Shown here one piece after another: positions 45,201-53,189 of a stretch of DNA of 64,000 nt (position 1 is the stretch's first letter; each line of letters opens with the position of its first letter). Source of the DNA: Symsagittifera roscoffensis. Its lineage: Eukaryota; Xenacoelomorpha; Acoela; Convolutidae. Under the pieces are notes generated by a model. That model saw only the letters and a program-made list of their open reading frames with translations. It was not told the DNA's origin and did not search any database. A program made the position numbers and the translations under genes. The stretch spans positions 48,335,129-48,399,128 of the forward strand of contig NC_087066.1 of the NCBI RefSeq assembly GCF_963678635.1. The letters run 5' to 3'.

Positions 45201-46362
45201 TGACGAACAAGGACCATCGAGCTCGAACAAGGATAAGTCAGAAGGAGATGACGGACAGGGTGGAAGCCGTCAGACTGAAGAACCCATGCAACAAGATCAA
45301 GCTGGTGGGGAAGACGACAGGGCATCGACAGGAGGAACATCCAGCCTGAATTTCAATATCTTCAGTGATCTTGAGAATAATGCAGACACGTTGGAAACGA
45401 CTGAGCAAGCGGATGAAGGCATCTCGACACTGGAGCCTCCGTCAGCCTTTGAGGAAATGAAACGGAATTTGCCGGAGAGCAGCTCTCCTGGCAATTCAAG
45501 AAATAACGACCAGAGAATCCTCATGGAATCACCTCGGAGGAGAAGAATAGAGGCCTCAGCCAGAGTACCTTTCTTGGGAACGCTGCCCGAAGGGGAATGG
45601 GAAGTACATCACCGAGACCACGAGAGTAGGACGGGATGTAAGCTGGACAGAGTGGCGTTTATGGAAGAAGTCTGGACCGTGATTCAGAGCTATGGGACCC
45701 AGTCCATCCTCAAAACAGGTCTCAATCAACCCTTGATGAGAGAAGTACTTGACAAGCTTGATGAGTGTGAAGGGAGACTGAGTGAGTTATTGATCGACTC
45801 AGCCACTGATGAGAGTGAAGCGAATTCTCCCATCAAGATGACACCGCAGGACGATGAAGGAGAGGTGGTGTACCTGTCAAGAACCAGGAGAGGGACGATG
45901 CGATCGAAAATGGTGATTGATAAAATCAATGCGATGAAAATGAAGTTAGGCAGCAGAGTGATGCCGAGGAGAATTGGGAAGACGAAAGTGGATTCAGAAA
46001 TATCGATGAAAGCTGGTAACTCAGCGAAAAGAAAACGAGTCGAGGAGGTCATGGATTTGGGGCAAGGTGATTATCAATTGTCTGGCACAGATAGAATATT
46101 AACTGATATAGCGATGGTGCCACCCATTCTCATGGCGGGGATAAAGTCAACCGGTTATAAATCCAAAAGGAGTGACCGCACTCTGACTGGAGCAACCTTA
46201 GAAATGGAAATACTCAGCCAATGTGGAGAGAGCAAAATGAGGGACTTCAAGCCATCTCCCATGAATCATGGAAAGGGAAGTGTTGCAGGACAACTAACAC
46301 CAGTGGAATACAACCGACTAACCGTGTCGGAGACAGTGTCGATGGATGAACCCACCGGTTGA
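42259..46362 (+). CDS. Second block, part 3: large protein of unknown function
   Basis: 1,367 residues from a TTG. The frame is open from 42130 without an ATG until ATG 42313, so an internal start or continuation from the upstream frame is likely. I recognise no domain. The first 970 residues look like well-folded globular protein, with two hydrophobic stretches (about residues 555-575, VSIVELIALFVTF; about 590-610). A low-complexity acidic/Gln/Ser region spans about 975-1090. Basic motifs SPRRRRIEA (about 1091) and SAKRKRVEE (about 1255) could be nuclear localisation signals. There is no signal peptide and no furin-type site in a glycoprotein-like context, so it is not an obvious envelope. 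It ends at TGA 46360-46362, and the same frame reopens 4 nt later. Confidence 0.7.
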   Translation: MLWSRSIPSPWHIYKDELMKLDLQRVSFIEDARRMLNGAMLSVSRLYSITGVDWLIAASINFSSTTALRFADLEGLPSNNTMGPVNAIPLQDVRLNHDERNREERPGRFLTARAPIGQHVKIFRQLTTPPGHVKERVYPKLVNQDGDAQRYGGLTAIKKDETIFAAYDKAEMRKAKIMVVANSEFVYTSKSLFWPDVIMLAAVDLDLLQSVSLAIGVQRQTDMNPITIVFAGIKDHLHSRGFLSRLRDPATAENAVWPAIKDILESMGEVVDATKEGSFNKVALRVVFALSPGYAHLPDGLKFVYAMVALLSEGKYDVIISAPNCMIEMENLRPLKAELPAVWSDISNAMRGFKDHKLHMLVLDEVLGLELSNFSRQLKLKPGIDDDHRVITAMSNDLWFRAMEVASEDTRRKNSLETRAHLEAMVLRTKPEANQWLHLNPRIAALGADAFQQGPVMITKIHAYLLKEVNLAENAGEKTAEFVNRMCQTTLETFWTQEVKGQEGFERTDSMLEGLGAGWTASFLAKVYPKVSHYLIKEFLQAVVRVSIVELIALFVTFGAESFVKGPAILLTDGIQNLRLDGLLTLIAITHGNLGGLMKLARCPEQMKERVRNLDMKKSTDSWNKIRDLRHTLIQYLLQQNRFGTGEDETIEREEDVRRHVGGMPLLTDLSLAMRTDPLALIRGVTEFVTVIYGPAVTFAFPYVKVEAYRRSVLHLNLISAVDGSTLNWCEQNTLRELRSEDLLFAKISEPEMTVINFDDHFRDRMGEVERGHIEVFPKLWNLRPYDKTNGEITRVPRLTAAYHKVREETKDWGDYKKLPEAIPEFPLIRRMLLGAVSVVQTPRLRAFETNERRVGNFSVTMDPYFVGRNAAVLQYTRFAYTDQATRRRISNAATPKPGRFDEEWKGLGLAPMRMRGRTELLEASLILTSVKQEMKVGGVLQTRTFLAPFGCEEIKVVHGEEEDKSAGTLLIPRFQEEADNDEQGPSSSNKDKSEGDDGQGGSRQTEEPMQQDQAGGEDDRASTGGTSSLNFNIFSDLENNADTLETTEQADEGISTLEPPSAFEEMKRNLPESSSPGNSRNNDQRILMESPRRRRIEASARVPFLGTLPEGEWEVHHRDHESRTGCKLDRVAFMEEVWTVIQSYGTQSILKTGLNQPLMREVLDKLDECEGRLSELLIDSATDESEANSPIKMTPQDDEGEVVYLSRTRRGTMRSKMVIDKINAMKMKLGSRVMPRRIGKTKVDSEISMKAGNSAKRKRVEEVMDLGQGDYQLSGTDRILTDIAMVPPILMAGIKSTGYKSKRSDRTLTGATLEMEILSQCGESKMRDFKPSPMNHGKGSVAGQLTPVEYNRLTVSETVSMDEPTG

Positions 46363-46365
46363 TAC

Positions 46366-46869
46366 ATGGAGATGTTGGAATACCGAAACTCGGCTAGAGG
46401 GCATGTGATGGCCCTGGAAGACGAAAAAGCCATGGAGGGTTATCTGGAAATGATGTTGCAAGGCACCACCCTCAAGCAGAAGGCGTATGGAACTTTGGCG
46501 TCGTCTGACGTACAGGCGGAAACGATCGAGCAGTTAGTGAGCCTTCCATGGAAAGCAGTAGTATTGAGGTATTTCGAAGAAGAAATGAGGACTACGCCAA
46601 GAATACATGCTCTCGTGGCAGTACCTTACGTGAGGACAGAGTTACAACTCAGGTTCGCCTGGTGCATGATGGGATTGACTCACGAAGAATATGATTCAGA
46701 AGAAAGGAAGAGATCAAAGGAGGAAAAAGTTTTCCTTATGACGAATCTGAGGGATCTGATAGTCCAGGAAAGGAGCAGCAGTAGCGTGTGCGAAGCGGAG
46801 AGACGCTCTCTGTTTCATTCGATTCCTGATAGAGCAGATTTCAGTACCTGCATTAAACACTTGTGTTAA
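46366..46869 (+). CDS. Second block, part 4: 167-residue ORF of unknown function
   Basis: Same frame as the 1,367-residue ORF, separated only by the TGA and one codon. Helical, charged sequence (MEMLEYRNSARGHVMALEDE, YFEEEMRTTPRIHALV, VPYVRTELQLRFAWCMMGL). It ends TCIKHLC with TAA at 46867-46869. The next ORF begins 2 nt later in the next frame, and that frame is open upstream of its ATG as well. It is probably a piece of one long protein rather than a separate gene. Confidence 0.55.
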   Translation: MEMLEYRNSARGHVMALEDEKAMEGYLEMMLQGTTLKQKAYGTLASSDVQAETIEQLVSLPWKAVVLRYFEEEMRTTPRIHALVAVPYVRTELQLRFAWCMMGLTHEEYDSEERKRSKEEKVFLMTNLRDLIVQERSSSSVCEAERRSLFHSIPDRADFSTCIKHLC

Positions 46870-46870
46870 A

Positions 46871-48766
46871 ATGTTGAGGGAAGGCGATGAGCGAACGAAA
46901 GCCTTATTCTTGCTAGCACTGCTGGATATGCAGCAAAGTAAACCGATGAGGGTAAACATGAAAGAACCTGAGGAATTGGAACCCATGAAAAAGATAGACG
47001 AGATCAGGAGATTCTCAAACAAGGAGCTGAGACTCACTAAAGAATCCATGGGAACATTGCCGAAATCCAGTGAATACTGTGGACCGATCAAGAAGAAGTC
47101 ATATAGCTACGTATCCGGGATCATAGGGATAGCGTACAATCCTTTCCTGAGTGAAGACATACGCGATTGCTTCTTTGATTATGAGCAGGCGGTGTTACTA
47201 AGATTCTGGACGTCCAGAATTGTAACGATTAAGAGCGTTAACAATACAAAGGTCAAATTGGGACTGGTCTTGGAAGAAGAGGTGACTGCACCTTCAGTAC
47301 CAAAATCCGACAAGAGAGTGGAGTTTGGGTTGGGATTCTCAGATGAATTACTGAAAACGAGCTTGATGGCAGTGTGGGAATTGATGAGGCCATCATGGTG
47401 TCCTAGTCCCAACGCTGACTCAATATTACGGGCGACAGAGGACATACAGAGGGAACTGAATGCAGACTGTAACCTGCGTGACCTCAACATCATATATAAT
47501 GTGATGATAACAGCCTCTAAGAGCAACGGAGAAGCTAAAGTAGAGTTGCCTGGCTGGGGACCAGAAGACTGGGTCAAACCTGGTAGCTGTCTGGCGGAAG
47601 TCTGTGGACTGGAGGGTCACGTTTGTGGAGGTCTAGACTGCGTGAAAACACTGGAGAAACAACACAAGCAATTGACAGTATTGTTTGGAAACGTAGTGAT
47701 GAAAGCAAGAACTGAAACGGAACTGATAGCAGATTGCCATGGAGGAACCGATGTGAATCTAGTGACTGCACTAGGATTCTACAGCATGTTTGGTTCTTTA
47801 GAGTCACTATTGAATCTAGAACAGAAACATGAGATGGTCACAGCCATCAGCGTAGAAGTATTCCCAGGAGTTCTGCAGACTGAGCAGAAATACATAGGAA
47901 AATGGAGGGAAGCAATCGAAACAGAAATGAACATCAGACACAGCGAAACTTATTGTAGACCATCAGGAGCACGATATTTGGTGGGTTCGACGTTGGCTCC
48001 AATGTGCAAGAGCAGATATCCTGTACATTTCGTAGCTGTGGACGTGAAGAGTACAAGAACGATTGTGGATCAAACCTTCTCACTGCCGAAGTGTGTGAGA
48101 TTGGCGAGAATGTCTGAAAAGTCTTACGAGTTACTATGTAAGATGTTCTCAGTAGTCGCAGAGAGAACCAAAGAAGAATTGGAGTCAATACTAGGAAAGA
48201 AGTTCATGGGATATGTGAGCGGGAACTTCAGTGACTTTGAGAAACAGAAGCAGAGAGGATCAACTGTCACAGATTACAATGCAGTAGATGAGAATGATGA
48301 AGTCCACCGAGTGATGATGGAAGTGGAACCATTGCTGGAAGCTTCAGGAAGACGTAATTGGAGGAGCATCATGTTGACACATGACGAGTTTCCTTGCCAC
48401 TGCTTGCTGCAGACCTGGTGGTATCCCAAGCGTAGTAATCTGATGTTGATCTGGGACTCTGGAGAGCTGCTCTCCATGGGTTTACCAGATTCATCACAGC
48501 CCGTAACAATAGTGATAGTGGGAGTTATGATGGCGATACGATGGCTGGAAGCTCATGTGAGAGAAAATAATAGACAGGAGGCACCAACGAGAGAACAATT
48601 GCGGAAATTAGATTGTCTAAAAGATTTAGATCTTTTTGAGACAATGTGCAAAGTTCTAAACATTCCGATGGAAGTGAAGAAGATATGGGCGAGAAAACGA
48701 TTGATGCCATGGTTCAGAGCTAACATGACTGCATGGTTGTACGAGTATGCGAAAAAGCATATGTAG
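46871..48766 (+). CDS. Second block, part 5: 631-residue protein of unknown function
   Basis: It begins MLREGDERTKALF and ends EYAKKHM at TAG 48764. No domain is recognised. It is rich in cysteine and tryptophan for a capsid-like protein (CGLEGHVCGGLDC near residue 245; HDEFPCHCLLQTWWYP near 525). One hydrophobic stretch is present near residue 560 (PVTIVIVGVMMAIRWL). There is no N-terminal signal sequence. Codon use looks like the preceding ORFs, so all belong to one expression unit. The overlap with the preceding ORF is a single frame step. Confidence 0.7.
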   Translation: MLREGDERTKALFLLALLDMQQSKPMRVNMKEPEELEPMKKIDEIRRFSNKELRLTKESMGTLPKSSEYCGPIKKKSYSYVSGIIGIAYNPFLSEDIRDCFFDYEQAVLLRFWTSRIVTIKSVNNTKVKLGLVLEEEVTAPSVPKSDKRVEFGLGFSDELLKTSLMAVWELMRPSWCPSPNADSILRATEDIQRELNADCNLRDLNIIYNVMITASKSNGEAKVELPGWGPEDWVKPGSCLAEVCGLEGHVCGGLDCVKTLEKQHKQLTVLFGNVVMKARTETELIADCHGGTDVNLVTALGFYSMFGSLESLLNLEQKHEMVTAISVEVFPGVLQTEQKYIGKWREAIETEMNIRHSETYCRPSGARYLVGSTLAPMCKSRYPVHFVAVDVKSTRTIVDQTFSLPKCVRLARMSEKSYELLCKMFSVVAERTKEELESILGKKFMGYVSGNFSDFEKQKQRGSTVTDYNAVDENDEVHRVMMEVEPLLEASGRRNWRSIMLTHDEFPCHCLLQTWWYPKRSNLMLIWDSGELLSMGLPDSSQPVTIVIVGVMMAIRWLEAHVRENNRQEAPTREQLRKLDCLKDLDLFETMCKVLNIPMEVKKIWARKRLMPWFRANMTAWLYEYAKKHM

Positions 48767-48778
48767 AAGCACGGCAGG

Positions 48779-49141
48779 GTGTACAGTGAATATCAGCTGG
48801 ACATTGGAGCAGGAGCTTTCAAGCGAGCTCTCGTGACTCATCGGAATGCAGTGACCACCGCTGTGAAAAGAATTTCCAGGACGAGTGAGCGTAGTGGAAA
48901 TCAGAAGGCAGAGATGCTGAAAGAAGATTTGGAGAGAAACGTGACGTTGTGTCTCCACAACAGCTTCTGCAGAAACAGAGAATCCAACGTGGATCCCCTA
49001 CCTTGCTGTAAACAGAGGGTAGAAGAGCAGAACTGTTGGAGGACGGCTTCCAACAGCGTCAGGATAGCCAACGATGTGCTACAAGACACGGAAACCGAAA
49101 GTGCGGAGTCAGTATCACAGGAGGAAGAGATGGAACATTGA
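48779..49141 (+). CDS. Second block, part 6: C-terminal 120-residue ORF
   Basis: In frame with the 631-residue ORF beyond its TAG, so probably the same polypeptide originally. The sequence is charged, with several Cys residues (TLCLHNSFCRN, LPCCKQ), and ends in a Glu-rich tail (ESVSQEEEMEH). No ATG-independent evidence of a separate start is seen. Function unknown. Confidence 0.5.
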   Translation: MYSEYQLDIGAGAFKRALVTHRNAVTTAVKRISRTSERSGNQKAEMLKEDLERNVTLCLHNSFCRNRESNVDPLPCCKQRVEEQNCWRTASNSVRIANDVLQDTETESAESVSQEEEMEH

Positions 49142-49961
49142 CGAATGGTCGAGAGAACAAGAGGCAACAAGAAAGAAAATTAGAAGAATTTAGAAGTTTT
49201 AGAACTTCTAAACGACGAAAAAAGAAGAAAACAAAGGAGTGATGAAGAAAAGTTAAAACTCAGAATTGTTTTATGTGTGTGAAAAACTCAAGTGAGAAAC
49301 CGAGCAACCAAGTTGTAATTGAAAACTGAAACATTTAGTTGAGTTTTGAAATTGTTGCGTTTATAAATTTGCATTTTGATTTTAGTTGAAGTGGCTTTAG
49401 AGACACTCACTTATTATTTATTTAGAAAGGCTTAAAAGAAGAGTATATTTAAATATTCCAGCCTGCATGATTGTTTTTAATCACTTAGGAAGACTGATCA
49501 CTTTATGGTGACATGGAAGGCTTGAGTAATCTCTCGGAGAGGGAGATTGTTTCATTGTTCTTTCTAACCACAAAGTTTCTTAGTTTTAAAATTCAGGAAA
49601 TAAACAAACAAGATTTCCGAAGGGAAGGAGCATAGTAGGATAATTTTAGCTTGTTGGTTGGCAAGACTGTCCTGCAAGCCAACACCTTTTAAATCAAAGA
49701 GAAAAAGTTTTAATCGGGACATTGACACTGGGAGTCAGAAAATATGTTTTATCTTAGGTTAGATCCTCAATGTGCAGATTAATGAAAGAATTTGAAGGCT
49801 ATAGTGATGTAGTATGATGCCATTTATGTTCTGCAGTGAGTCGATGTGACGTGGATAAAAGTGATTTCGTGCATTTTATAAATTCTGTTCGATGACACTG
49901 TAACCATTTTACGAACATTGTGCGATTCAATGAGGAAATTGACGGGACTGTCCGGGGAGTA
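49142..49961 (+). other. 3' untranslated region with purine-rich tract
   Basis: 820 bp without a supported gene. It ends GGGACTGTCCGGGGAGTA directly at the LTR, a short polypurine-like tract (CCGGGGAG) suited to plus-strand priming. A diverged copy of this region precedes the relic LTR at 54474. Confidence 0.6.
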
Positions 49962-50882
49962 TGTGACATTCGACCAGAATGGCCAAAATGCAATTTATGC
50001 AGACTTCGAATTTTTAGCAGTAAGCCTTCCGGATTGATGATTATTAAGAATTAAGAACGTTATTGGAACGATTGGACAAACGGTGAGGGCTAGAATATTC
50101 TGGTATTTTAAAATTTCAAAAATTCGAATTATGACGTCATATTTCTGAGAAACGTCAGAAACGGCCATTTTGACAAAAACGAGAAAGAAAAAGAGAACAA
50201 CATTAGCTGCGCTAGCAACAACAACGAAATTGAGATCGGAAAACGACAACGAGTTACAGAATAACAGAAGAACACTCCGAGTTGCAACTATTGTGCTGCT
50301 ACAATAGTTGCAAGGCCGTTGCGAACAACGGTGAAGGGTGAGAGACGGCCTTCCGGATTAAGAGAAAATCAGGATTAGCGAGCTTGATCCAGCGGATTCA
50401 TCAATCCGGAAGGGTAAAGGAACTGAAACTTTTATCCTGTTGCATAAACTTTTAGCTTCCTGTCATGTCCTGACTTGAATTTAATTAATATCTAGATTCA
50501 TTTTGATAAGGATGAGAAGCTAGGAGTTGGGGGAAAGGGTTGATCCATCTTCGATGGAGATGATGATTTTTATCTACTGAACAAAAACAATAATAATATA
50601 AATAGTAGTAGCCCTGTTTTTAGGAGTGACCTCGTGGTCTGGGGATACTGAGACCCAGCCATGAGCTCACTATTTCTGCATGTAATCTAGTTAATTTGAG
50701 TGTTTTGACCGAAGCCGAAAGCAGTAACGTTTTTGTCGACCCGATGTTAGAAAAGACCACCGAAAAGTACTGGCTTGGTAGAGACGGTGAAAAGCATGCA
50801 AAGCTCTGTTTAGACGTTAGCCAGTCGTCTTAAGACTTAGTTTTGTTTTCCGTCGATATGTATCTTCCGGGCGAATGTTACA
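49962..50882 (+). repeat. 3' LTR (921 bp)
   Basis: Direct repeat of 23922-24842, same length, 7 differences by eye. The TATA box is at 50597-50604 and the 13-bp hairpin at 50282-50313. Immediately downstream is sequence CAACCGAAAG, unlike the left flank. Confidence 0.95.
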
Positions 50883-50939
50883 CAACCGAAAGCAAATGAT
50901 CTGAATTTCCCTCCCTGAAAGTATCAATTTTTAATTTCA

Positions 50940-51200
50940 AGCACTCAACAATTTTAGCAAACTATAGTTTAGCTGCTGTAATGTCCTGAACATATATATA
51001 ATTTATTACAACATTATTTTAGTATTTCAGAGCATGAGCAGTTTGAGTCGAGAAGAGTCAATTCATCTCTAATGGATTTAGTATATAACTGTCACTAAAA
51101 ACACATTTAATTGAGTTTTCTAGCCGTGTTTTTAATAGAAATCACGTTGTCTGGGGATTCGATACCCAGCTATGTGGTTATTTGTGCGTGTAAACGAAAG
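50940..51200 (+). repeat. 3'-half fragment of an older LTR of the same family
   Basis: It shares the order GCTGCTGTAATGTCCTGAA, ATTTCAGAG(C/A)ATGAG, ACTGTCA(C/T)TAAAA, TTTTAAT…ATC(A/G)CGTTGTCT and TGTAAACG(A/G)AAG(C/G)TGA with the relic LTR at 54960-55175. Its own 5' half is absent on either side of the giant element. Confidence 0.6.
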
Positions 51201-51541
51201 CTGATCAAGGCCTGATAGAAACAAAATTAGAAAGAGGCCCTTCCGTTTAGTTACGGTAAATGCACAAGCTGGATAGGGCCACACCAGCGTTATAAAAATG
51301 CATTTATATCAGCAATCTCTATCCTTTTATCAATGAAGTCATAAATCAGCATTAAATGCATCGTCGTAATGTTAATTTTTCTTAGCCGTCCTTCCTCTAC
51401 AATAGCACTAATGGAGTTGTCGATAAAGTGAACTTTGCGCAGCCATCTGCACCCACTTATACGAAGTAAACAGCTCCTCAGGAGCGCGAAGCTTATTTTA
51501 GTTATGTAGTTTACCTATTCTGGATAGCTTTCTTGTCTTTT
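51201..51541. other. Unassigned AT-rich stretch
   Basis: No gene or repeat assigned. It contains CTCCTCAGGAG (a short palindrome) near 51475. Confidence 0.3.
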
Positions 51542-53040
51542 TTAACTTAATTTTTCGGCTGATCGCTGCATCGTACGCGTGATTGTTCGAGCAGCGCCAC
51601 CGGTGCAACCGCAAATTAGCGTGCAGAAGCTACTGTGCTCTACGTTTGAAATTCTTTGCTGATATTTGGAGTTCCTCAGCGTTTCGTGATATTCAGTGTG
51701 TGTAAACGCTCTTTGAACAGTGTAGCGCAAGTGTCAAGTTGAAATTAGCACCACATGCATGTATGACAGCGGGTTTGGTCGGTTCCCATCCATATCTTAC
51801 TTAAGTAGATACCATCTCTGAATTCTGATTTATTCAGTTTGAAGTTGTATTTGCCCAATAGTAAAGCGTTGCGCCACTTAGAGTCTCCTTTTTCAGATGC
51901 CAGGTTGATTGCATATTTATCTGTTTCATTTAGGGAGTTTTTGAGGTTTGTTTTTTTTCGGTTTGTTATATCAGTTTTTAATTTTTTGATTTTCATAAAT
52001 ATATTTTTTTGTGCTGTATTATTGCTGTAACAGGATCTTGATTTTCCTGTACTAGTGATGTTTCCCTAGACTATTTTACGTAGTTTTCATAATCGGATGG
52101 CAACTTGATGTTAAGGCCGCCCATTTTAAGGGGTAAGGAAGATATCTCACGGAACGGAGGTTCAATGTTTCTTTACAGACTAGGTTATGTATTAATTGTT
52201 CTTTGATTATCTTTTCACATAATTCCATATTTTCCATACTGTTAGGCGCTGTGCTCGTAGTACAAGAAAATTTTAGTATAGCAGGCATAATCGTTTAGGT
52301 GGGAGGTTTTAGCAATTTTCGTTATTTTGGTTTGCTCAATTGCAAAACTTTGGAGCTCGAGGAATTTTTTACATTCAAATTCTGTTCCTATAACTTAATC
52401 AAGCACTCGGGCGCCTGCCTTCATATTAATTACTGTGTTTTGAAGATTTTCTCAGCTTCACCGAGTTTCTGATCTTTGACAAAAAGCATTTAACATGGTA
52501 GCCAAAAAATTTACCGAGTGATTTAACTTTATCGAGGATGGTTCATAGATTGTTCAATTTACTGACTGCCTTTCCGTCGTCTGTTTACCATTTCTAATTT
52601 ACGTTGTCTACTGATAAAAGTTTTACGAGGGGAATTATGGCTAGACCGTACATGGCCATTGCTAGTTGATCCCCCTGGGTTGTCCCTTCTTGAGAGTAGA
52701 TGGTGTTTTTGCTAACGAATAGCTTAGATGGATTGGAGTAGGAGTTCTTAACGCTGTTAAAAGAGATGGGCAGGTATTTTTGGTATTTTTAATGCCAGCT
52801 TTCGATTTAGCGAGTTGAAAGCGTTTCGGCTACTATCAGTAAAACAGCATCGGCGGAGGTTTTGCTGTATTGATCTCTTAGCGTGTGGATTGCATATTCA
52901 AGGCCACAATTTTGTCCTGCACAGAGTTGATAGATTGAACCGAGCGACATGAGTTCGTTTTTCAGGCATTTGGTTATTGTTTGTCCTGTTATCCTACGCA
53001 TTACTTCTTCTATGCCTATGGGTCTTACTCCTGGATTCTT
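51542..53040 (-). pseudogene. Dead reverse transcriptase of another retroelement
   Basis: On the minus strand, in several frames with many stops, it reads KNPGVRPIGIEEVMRRITG (about 52990-53040) and LGSIYQLCAGQNCG. A typical RT motif follows, EGTTQGDQLAMAMYGLAIIP (about 52625-52695). A damaged active-site region has TDD preceded by a stop. Then come LASEKGDSKWRNALLL and LNKSEFRDGI (51760-51920), and KYQQRISNVEHSSF (about 51650). The order and motifs match a family of RT proteins common in cnidarian, mollusc and fish genomes. Which class it belongs to I cannot say. It is clearly inactive and partly deleted. Confidence 0.75.
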
Positions 53041-53189
53041 ATCTAAGGTTATTAATCTACATGAGTAATATGTTTACGTTAGTTCCGGTTTTAGTTCTGC
53101 GATAGCCAATTTTTTGGCACTTTTAGCCATTTTTTTTTTTGAAATATCCACTGATTGTTGCCCGAAGTGTGATAAAATACGTCTAAAAA

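Larger units (their letters stand above)
23922..50882 (+). mobile_element. Giant Ty3/gypsy-type LTR retrotransposon, 26,961 bp
   Basis: Two 921-bp direct repeats begin TGTGACATTCG and end CGAATGTTACA, a 10/11 inverted match with TG…CA ends. They enclose a 7.5-kb leader, gag, protease, reverse transcriptase, RNase H, integrase with a macro domain, a second 8.3-kb coding block, and an 0.8-kb 3' untranslated region ending in a purine-rich tract. The domain order PR-RT-RH-IN and the motifs YVDD and DD35E place it in the Ty3/gypsy (Metaviridae) group. Its length is two to four times the usual for that group, comparable only to giants such as plant Ogre and planarian Burro. Several frame breaks make this copy non-autonomous as read. 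No clean 4-6 bp target duplication is seen (left flank GCATCAA, right flank CAACCG). Confidence 0.92.

Noticed and set aside
46871-48766. Envelope glycoprotein
   Set aside because: No signal peptide, no cleavage site in a suitable context and no strong C-terminal membrane anchor; a single 16-residue hydrophobic stretch is not enough.
36511-48766. Variant genetic code with TAG/TGA as sense codons
   Set aside because: RUNDC3, JKAMP and the ten-exon gene show no in-frame TAG or TGA, so the stops are specific to the element.
23922-50882. Polinton/Maverick or herpesvirus-type giant transposon
   Set aside because: The ends are direct LTRs, not long inverted repeats, and there is RT-RNase H but no DNA polymerase B, packaging ATPase or major capsid motif.
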